Under the pieces are notes generated by a model. It worked only from the letters and a program-made list of their open reading frames with translations. It made no database searches and had not been told where the DNA came from. This document shows, in pieces, positions 12,883 through 16,641 of a stretch of DNA of 16,641 nucleotides. Numbering within the stretch: position 1 is the stretch's first letter; each line of letters opens with the position of its first letter. The position numbers were made by a program, and so were the translations under genes. The DNA is from Candidatus Woesearchaeota archaeon (GTDB lineage Archaea; Nanobdellota; Nanobdellia; Woesearchaeales; GW2011-AR4): assembly GCA_016185875.1 (NCBI GenBank), contig JACPMS010000005.1, forward strand, positions 1 to 16,641. The letters run 5' to 3'.

Positions 12883-13510
12883 GCATATCCGAATTGACTC
12901 TTTTGTTAGTTAAAACATAAATTCCTCCGTTTTCTTCTTTCCAACCATCTCTTTTTGCTGCTTTTCCGTTTTGGGCCCCTAACCCATCTAAAATTGGTTT
13001 TATAAAATGGTAATATGTTAAATAATTCTCAGTATTTCTGCCTCCATTTTGCACAGTAAGATAGTCTGCACCACCCTCAGAAATTGTTTTATATATTTCA
13101 CCCATTCCACGATTTACATACACTCCACCATTCTGAAAATTAATCCATCTAGGGTTTACTTCTCTAATTATTTTGTCTATTACTACGTGTGCTAATTCGT
13201 GCTTTAATGTAGATCGTCTTTCTGTCAGAGAAGAATCGTACAAGCCTTTCGCATTCAAGGCTATTGTATGGTCGTTAATTACCCTTCCAGCTACACGTGG
13301 AGGCAATGATTGAAAAGTTAATTCAATTTCTTTTTCAAAGGGACCATATCCTCTTTCAAACTCGCCAGCATAAGCAACAAATTCTGCGTTTACTTCCTGA
13401 TCTATCCTTTGACGTGCATAGTTTTTTAGGGTTTCCAATCCATGATGGGCGCTAAATAACCCTAAAGCTATTGCGATACTTGCTAAAGTTGTGTTAATTG
13501 TATTTCTCAT
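12842..13510 (-). CDS. Secreted or anchored HExxH metallopeptidase-like protein
   Basis: A 222-residue protein with an N-terminal hydrophobic segment (about 7-21, TTLASIAIALGLFSA) after a short basic start, fitting a signal peptide or signal anchor. The zinc-binding HELAH is at residues 104-108 in the helix STLKHELAHVVIDKI, and EGGAD at 145-149 could supply a third, glutamate, ligand as in gluzincin-type peptidases. I do not recognise a named family. Codon use differs from the neighbours: more CGT, AGA, TTA, GGA and AAA, and few AGG, GGC or CTT, which suggests recent acquisition. The last 13 or so codons read antisense through the end of the HTH-CBS gene, so the natural end may have been lost. 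The TATA box lies 26 bp before the ATG, so it is leaderless. Confidence 0.75.
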   Translation of the reverse strand: MRNTINTTLASIAIALGLFSAHHGLETLKNYARQRIDQEVNAEFVAYAGEFERGYGPFEKEIELTFQSLPPRVAGRVINDHTIALNAKGLYDSSLTERRSTLKHELAHVVIDKIIREVNPRWINFQNGGVYVNRGMGEIYKTISEGGADYLTVQNGGRNTENYLTYYHFIKPILDGLGAQNGKAAKRDGWKEENGGIYVLTNKRVNSDMPTPYTASPANQTL

Positions 13511-13532
13511 GAGTATTCTATTTGATTATGAG

Positions 13533-13540
13533 TATTTAAA
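13533..13540 (-). promoter_or_regulatory. Leaderless promoter of the metallopeptidase gene
   Basis: On the minus strand TTTAAATA is centred about 26 bp before the ATG at 13510. ATGAGTATT occurs twice, at 13509-13517 and 13527-13535 (plus-strand reading), one copy at the start codon and one at the TATA box. Confidence 0.5.
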
Positions 13541-13568
13541 CCTATCTATTTTTACTATTTATTAGTAG

Positions 13569-14363
13569 TCATATCTTGCTTTTTCTCAAACCCCTCAACT
13601 TCCCAAACTTATAAACCTTATCCTCAACAATAAAAACATCAAAATTATCCAAATCTTGCTGCAGAAAAGGACTCAATATCTTGTCTCTCAGTATATCTGT
13701 GCCTTCAACTATTGAATTAAAGGACGGAAGGACTATTAAGTTTTTGCCCTTGTACTTGCCCTTTAGGAAGCACTTGTACTGCTCGACTCTAGGCCCTTCC
13801 TTAAGCGAAACTGCAGGATGCTCATGCCCTATTATAATAGTAGAAGCCTCTTTTAACGGTTCTTTATTCGGGATTCTATTGCCATGGACAATTAATATTT
13901 TGTTTTTTGATTGTTTTTTTGTTTTTTTCAATATTGATGTTTTTTCGTTATTGTGTTTATCCATTATTGGTTCAACAATATAATTCTCCACAACCTTGAC
14001 ATTCCTTTTCTTAGCTATTGGACCTAATATTGTATCATGATTGCCTTTAATCAGGACTATCTCATTGCAGTGCTTTGCCAGCAAATCGAGAAATTTAAGC
14101 GTGTTTCTCCATTCCTGCTCGGATATAGTGCCGAATTCGTGCTTTAGGTCGCCATTAACAATGATTTTTTCAATTCTTTTATCTCGTAGTATACTAAAAA
14201 TATTTTCCATTCTTTTTACCATCTCCTCGAACTGCAGCCTTGGCACAAGCACTCCCTGCTTGTTCAGCGCTTCCTCATATCCTATATGGACATCAGCTAT
14301 GACTAATGCAGAATCAAAGTATAAGGCAAGGTCCACGATTTCTTTGTTTGGCAGTATCTCCAT
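13569..14363 (-). CDS. ICC-like metallophosphoesterase (COG1407 type)
   Basis: A 264-residue calcineurin-like phosphoesterase of the archaeal/bacterial ICC-like group. The di-metal site is complete: D24-x-H26 in IADVHIGYE, D72 in NGDLKHEFG, GNHD at 107-110, H160 in IVHGN, and GHEH at 179-182. Such enzymes hydrolyse phosphodiesters; many genomes pair this group with DNA helicases, and a nucleic acid substrate has been suggested, but none is shown here. Unusual is a Lys/Asn/Thr-rich insertion at about 135-155 (DKHNNEKTSILKKTKKQSKN) just before the H160 strand. The TATA-like ACTATTTATAGT at 14384-14395 is about 27 bp before the ATG, so the transcript is leaderless. The gene lies 58 bp beyond the start of the metallopeptidase gene, on the same strand. 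Confidence 0.92.
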   Translation of the reverse strand: MEILPNKEIVDLALYFDSALVIADVHIGYEEALNKQGVLVPRLQFEEMVKRMENIFSILRDKRIEKIIVNGDLKHEFGTISEQEWRNTLKFLDLLAKHCNEIVLIKGNHDTILGPIAKKRNVKVVENYIVEPIMDKHNNEKTSILKKTKKQSKNKILIVHGNRIPNKEPLKEASTIIIGHEHPAVSLKEGPRVEQYKCFLKGKYKGKNLIVLPSFNSIVEGTDILRDKILSPFLQQDLDNFDVFIVEDKVYKFGKLRGLRKSKI

Positions 14364-14383
14364 GCCCTGCAGAAATGCTTCTT

Positions 14384-14395
14384 ACTATAAATAGT
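14384..14395 (-). promoter_or_regulatory. Leaderless promoter of the phosphoesterase gene
   Basis: ACTATTTATAGT, an almost symmetrical TATA element, is centred about 27 bp before the ATG at 14363. Confidence 0.5.
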
Positions 14396-14427
14396 TTAAG
14401 AAAAGAAAAATAAAAAAGAAAAAGATT

Positions 14428-14790
14428 TTAGGCTGCGCCTTTTGCCAGCTCCCAAACATCCTTCAATCCAACAATGACGCTTGCCGGAATAACGAATGCC
14501 AAGATGCTGTTAAAGATGCCGCTTAAGTATTGCCCTATAAGCTGGACATTCTGCCACTTGTCAATCTGGGCACTTCCTGCATAGGCAACTAATACCAAAG
14601 CAACTGTAACCCACAGAAACTCCTTGGTTTCCTTTCCTGACACATTCAGGAATCCCACTACCAGGCCCAGCACAACCAGCAATGACCACAGCCATGCTGT
14701 TGCTGTTCCCAGCCTTGGGGCTGCCAAACCAAGCACTACAGCTACAATCACTCCAATTATAAAGGAGTAATTCCCAATCTGCTTTTCCAT
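14428..14790 (-). CDS. Small four-helix membrane protein, paralogue A
   Basis: A 120-residue integral membrane protein with hydrophobic helices at about 8-26, 31-50, 58-72 and 88-107. It shares with the divergent gene at 15079 the text FIIGVIVAV, LLVVLGLVVGFLNVSGKET, and a terminal helix ending in ELAK, so the two are paralogues. The conserved V-L-G-L-x-V-G-x-L-N-V-x-x-K-E-T hairpin looks like the family's signature. Such proteins are common in small-genome archaea; I know no function. Translation is clearly from ATG 14790, which has a perfect ribosome binding site (GGAGGTGA). The leader is long (about 80 nt). Confidence 0.87.
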   Translation of the reverse strand: MEKQIGNYSFIIGVIVAVVLGLAAPRLGTATAWLWSLLVVLGLVVGFLNVSGKETKEFLWVTVALVLVAYAGSAQIDKWQNVQLIGQYLSGIFNSILAFVIPASVIVGLKDVWELAKGAA

Positions 14791-14794
14791 TTAG

Positions 14795-14903
14795 TTTCAC
14801 CTCCAAAGTGAATATAAGGTTGGATAGGAAGCTTGCTTCCATAACCTCCTAAATGCCATAAGACACTTAGAATATATACTCCTGAGACTATCACTATTTA
14901 AAC
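14795..14903 (-). promoter_or_regulatory. Promoter and long leader of membrane paralogue A
   Basis: On the minus strand a TATA box (GTTTAAATAG, 14894-14903) predicts a start near 14873 and an 80-nt leader. The leader holds GGAAG/CTTCC around CAAG (about 14828-14841), a first GGAGG at about 14845-14850 directly before an ATG at 14842, and the true GGAGGTGA before ATG 14790. The hairpin and the doubled ribosome binding site look regulatory. Confidence 0.45.
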
Positions 14904-15002
14904 CTTTCGGAAGTTAAAGACCTTCCAAAGCCCGAAACTGAGAAAGTCAAAGATTTTCCAGGAAACAAAGTTTTTTGATGATTTCGGTAAACAAAGCAAA
15001 AA

Positions 15003-15068
15003 TTTTAAATACAAGTTCACTATCAACATTCAAAAGGGCTTTGCAGCCCAAAAAAGATAAGGAGGTGG
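15003..15068 (+). promoter_or_regulatory. Promoter and leader of membrane paralogue B
   Basis: TTTTAAAT at 15003-15010 predicts a start near 15032. The leader begins almost at once with the hairpin GGGCT-TTGC-AGCCC (15036-15049) and ends with the ribosome binding site GGAGGTGG (15061-15068), ten bases from the ATG. A 5'-terminal stem-loop of this kind may stabilise the mRNA or be a regulatory site. Confidence 0.5.
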
Positions 15069-15078
15069 ATTATTAAAA

Positions 15079-15426
15079 ATGGCAGAAGGAAGAAAAATGG
15101 GAGAGTGGGCTTTCATTGTAGGTGTTCTAATTGCTATTGTTGTTAGCCTATTTAGTGTCAGCGATGCAGTGGCAGGCTGGCTAGTATTATTGCTGGTGGT
15201 ATTAGGTTTGATTGTAGGCCTTTTGAACGTGACTGAGAAAGAGACTACACCATTCCTCATAGCTGCAGCAGCTTTGCTGATAACAGGAACTGCTGGAGGA
15301 AGCCTTGCAATAATCCCGGTAATTGGGGGCTATCTGCAGGACATTGTCCAGAACATAGCGGTTTTTGTGGCACCAGCTGCCATAGTTGTGGCATTGAAAG
15401 CCATACAGTCATTGGCAAAGGACTAA
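15079..15426 (+). CDS. Small four-helix membrane protein, paralogue B
   Basis: A 115-residue membrane protein with four hydrophobic helices (about 9-26, 31-48, 58-75 and 92-108). It matches the divergent paralogue in WAFIVGVLIAIV, LLLVVLGLIVGLLNVTEKET, the loop before the third helix and the final LKAIQSLAKD. The middle loop differs: glycine-rich here (GTAGGSLAIIPVIGGYL), charged in the other copy (QIDKWQNVQL). Both have strong ribosome binding sites, unusual beside so many leaderless genes, and suggest abundant production. No known function. A T-rich tract follows, then alaX 33 bp after the stop. Confidence 0.87.
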   Translation: MAEGRKMGEWAFIVGVLIAIVVSLFSVSDAVAGWLVLLLVVLGLIVGLLNVTEKETTPFLIAAAALLITGTAGGSLAIIPVIGGYLQDIVQNIAVFVAPAAIVVALKAIQSLAKD

Positions 15427-15428
15427 GC

Positions 15429-15450
15429 TTTTTCTTTTATTTTTATTTTT
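15429..15450 (+). terminator. T-rich tract between membrane paralogue B and alaX
   Basis: Four T-runs separated by single C or A bases directly follow the stop codon, a typical archaeal terminator. I see no clear TATA box for alaX in the 33 bp available, so some read-through is likely. Confidence 0.5.
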
Positions 15451-15459
15451 GATTTGACA

Positions 15460-16167
15460 ATGGAAAATGCCCTGTATATGAATGACTCTTATTTGAAAGA
15501 GTTTGAAGCTGTTGTTGAGAGTGTAACGGATGACAAATATGTTGTTCTGGACAAGACAGCATTTTATCCAAGTGGAGGAGGACAGCCTCACGATACAGGC
15601 GTGCTTATCTGCAATAATGAAGAATATCCTGTTGTTTATGCCGGAAAGTTCTCTGGGAAAATAAGCCATGAGGTTTCCAAGCCTGGCTTGAAAGTTGGCG
15701 ACAAGGTTATTGGAAGGATTAACTGGGACAGGAGGTATAAGTTCATGAGAATGCATACTGCTGCACATATTCTTATTTCAATCTTTAACAAAGAGTCAAA
15801 TGTCCTGATAACAGGCAACCAGATTGATGAAGACAAGACACGAATGGACTTCAGCATGGAAAACTTTGACAGGGAGAAGATGGTTAAATATATACAAACT
15901 GCCAATGAAATCATCAAGCAGGACCTGCCAGTCAAAATGTATTACCTGCCAAGGGAAGAGGCTATGAAGGTTCCCGGCATGGTCAAGTTAGCTGGCGCAT
16001 TGCCTCCTGATGTTTCTACGCTGAGGATTGTAGAGATTCCAGGCGTTGATGTGCAAGCTGATGGTGGCACTCATGTCAAAAGCCTTGCTGAAATCGGCAC
16101 AATAGAATTCTTGGGAGCAGAAAATAAGGGAAAGGACAGGAAAAGGGTTTATTATACTGTGAAATAA
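15460..16167 (+). CDS. alaX: AlaX-type alanyl-tRNA editing protein
   Basis: AlaX is a free-standing form of the AlaRS editing domain that removes serine or glycine wrongly attached to tRNA-Ala. The 235-residue protein is of the medium (AlaX-M) size: an N-terminal beta domain with the glycine motif FYPSGGGQPHDTG at 36-48, then the editing domain with H99-T-A-A-H103 and D201-G-G-T-H205. In most AlaX proteins the second motif is C-x-x-x-H and the four residues bind zinc; here the cysteine position is aspartate, so zinc geometry may differ. ATG 15460 is preferred over an in-frame TTG at 15454. No ribosome binding site. It stands after membrane paralogue B without a distinct promoter. Confidence 0.92.
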   Translation: MENALYMNDSYLKEFEAVVESVTDDKYVVLDKTAFYPSGGGQPHDTGVLICNNEEYPVVYAGKFSGKISHEVSKPGLKVGDKVIGRINWDRRYKFMRMHTAAHILISIFNKESNVLITGNQIDEDKTRMDFSMENFDREKMVKYIQTANEIIKQDLPVKMYYLPREEAMKVPGMVKLAGALPPDVSTLRIVEIPGVDVQADGGTHVKSLAEIGTIEFLGAENKGKDRKRVYYTVK

Positions 16168-16201
16168 TTCTTTACATTGTAGTAGTAACAAAATAGAAAG
16201 A

Positions 16202-16239
16202 TTTATAAAGGGAAATTCTAATTGATTTAATGGGTGGTT
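16202..16239 (+). promoter_or_regulatory. Promoter and ribosome binding site of the GH15-like gene
   Basis: TTTATAAA (16202-16209) is about 41 bp before the ATG at 16247, giving a leader of about 15 nt that carries the ribosome binding site GGGTGGTT (16232-16239), seven bases from the ATG. An earlier ATG at about 16230 opens only a three-codon frame. Confidence 0.5.
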
Positions 16240-16246
16240 AATCAGA

Positions 16247-16641
16247 ATGCTCAACCAATCAATCCAAATACTGGAGCAAATGCAGTATCCAACAGGGCTT
16301 TTTGCAGCCAGCAGGATAAATGTTAAAACTGGCTACAATCTAGCTTGGATAAGAGATAATGTATATGCTGCAATCGGTTTGGAAGCTGCACAGAAATACA
16401 GCAGTGCAAAGAGGGCTTTAAGGGCTTTGCTGGACATTCTTCTAAAGCACGAATACAAGATAGACTGGGCAATAAAAGAAAAGCCAAAATACCATTACCA
16501 ATATATTCATGCAAGATATGACCCAGTCACAATGGAAGAGATATGGCAGCAGTGGGGCAACAAGCAGAATGATGCAATTGGCGCTTTGTTGTTTAAAATA
16601 GGCGATTTAGAGGAGAAAGGAATCAAGATTATAAGAGATGG
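16247..16641 (+). CDS. GH15-like glycoside hydrolase, cut by the window edge
   Basis: Only the first 131 codons are in the window. They encode the beginning of an (alpha/alpha)6-barrel protein of the glycoside hydrolase 15 / phosphorylase kinase regulatory subunit type: PTGLFAAS near residue 15, TGYNLAWIRDNVYAAIGL at about 28-45, and RYDPVTMEEIWQQWGNKQNDAIGALLF at about 91-117. The W-x-R-D and N-K-Q-N-D-A-x-G stretches line the substrate site in glucoamylase-like enzymes, where alpha-glucans, trehalose or dextran are hydrolysed. The substrate cannot be told from this part. The start is supported by a TATA box and a ribosome binding site. Confidence 0.8.
   Translation, partial: MLNQSIQILEQMQYPTGLFAASRINVKTGYNLAWIRDNVYAAIGLEAAQKYSSAKRALRALLDILLKHEYKIDWAIKEKPKYHYQYIHARYDPVTMEEIWQQWGNKQNDAIGALLFKIGDLEEKGIKIIRD

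Noticed and set aside
14561..14842. Frame starting at ATG 14842 directly behind a GGAGG in the leader of membrane paralogue A
   Set aside because: The spacing between GGAGG and ATG is only two bases and the frame runs through the membrane protein gene in another phase, so it is noted only as a leader feature.
1..16641. CRISPR array, insertion sequence, integrase, rRNA or toxin-antitoxin module
   Set aside because: No regularly spaced repeats, transposase or recombinase motifs, rRNA segments or recognisable toxin-antitoxin pair were seen on either strand.

Overview
The window is a stretch of an AT-rich archaeal genome, most likely a small-genome DPANN lineage (Woesearchaeota/Pacearchaeota-like). 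The evidence is ribosomal protein L21e next to RNA polymerase subunit RpoF (Rpb4) and a DUF655 protein, an archaeal SepF, a free-standing AlaX editing protein, and TATA-type promoters throughout. Several promoters sit about 26 bp before the start codon, which implies leaderless mRNAs, while other genes have a strong GGAGGTG ribosome binding site. The lineage call is inference; no rRNA is present.

Layout. 1-1590 (minus strand): a 36-residue double zinc-knuckle protein, two tandem DUF5752-like paralogues and sepF, with a hairpin-rich spacer between sepF and the DUF5752 pair. 1982-4984 (plus): L21e, rpoF, an unrecognised coiled-coil protein, a DUF655 protein, an M50 intramembrane protease and a 44-residue zinc ribbon. 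5237-10820 (plus): a polyamine block of a SpeD-type pyruvoyl decarboxylase, two FemAB/GNAT-like acyltransferases, carboxy(nor)spermidine dehydrogenase, carboxy(nor)spermidine decarboxylase and agmatinase. 10849-12027 (minus): bacterial-type metK. 12337-12882 (plus): an XRE-HTH regulator with two CBS domains, divergent from metK across a GC-rich, strongly foldable spacer. 12842-14363 (minus): a secreted or anchored HExxH metallopeptidase with divergent codon use, and an ICC-like phosphoesterase. 14428-15426: two divergently transcribed paralogous small membrane proteins. 15460-16167: alaX. 16247 to the edge: the start of a GH15-type glycoside hydrolase.

How the genes work together. The central block can be read as a complete route from arginine to (nor)spermidine: arginine to agmatine (if the SpeD homologue is an arginine decarboxylase), agmatine to putrescine (agmatinase), then condensation with aspartate semialdehyde and decarboxylation (dehydrogenase plus NspC). 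That route does not need decarboxylated SAM, so the SpeD substrate is a real open question. The two acyltransferases between SpeD and the dehydrogenase have no place in any polyamine pathway I know and suggest a modified polyamine or a modified polyamine-bearing target. MetK and the HTH-CBS regulator lie directly beside this block and may couple it to SAM or another adenosyl ligand.
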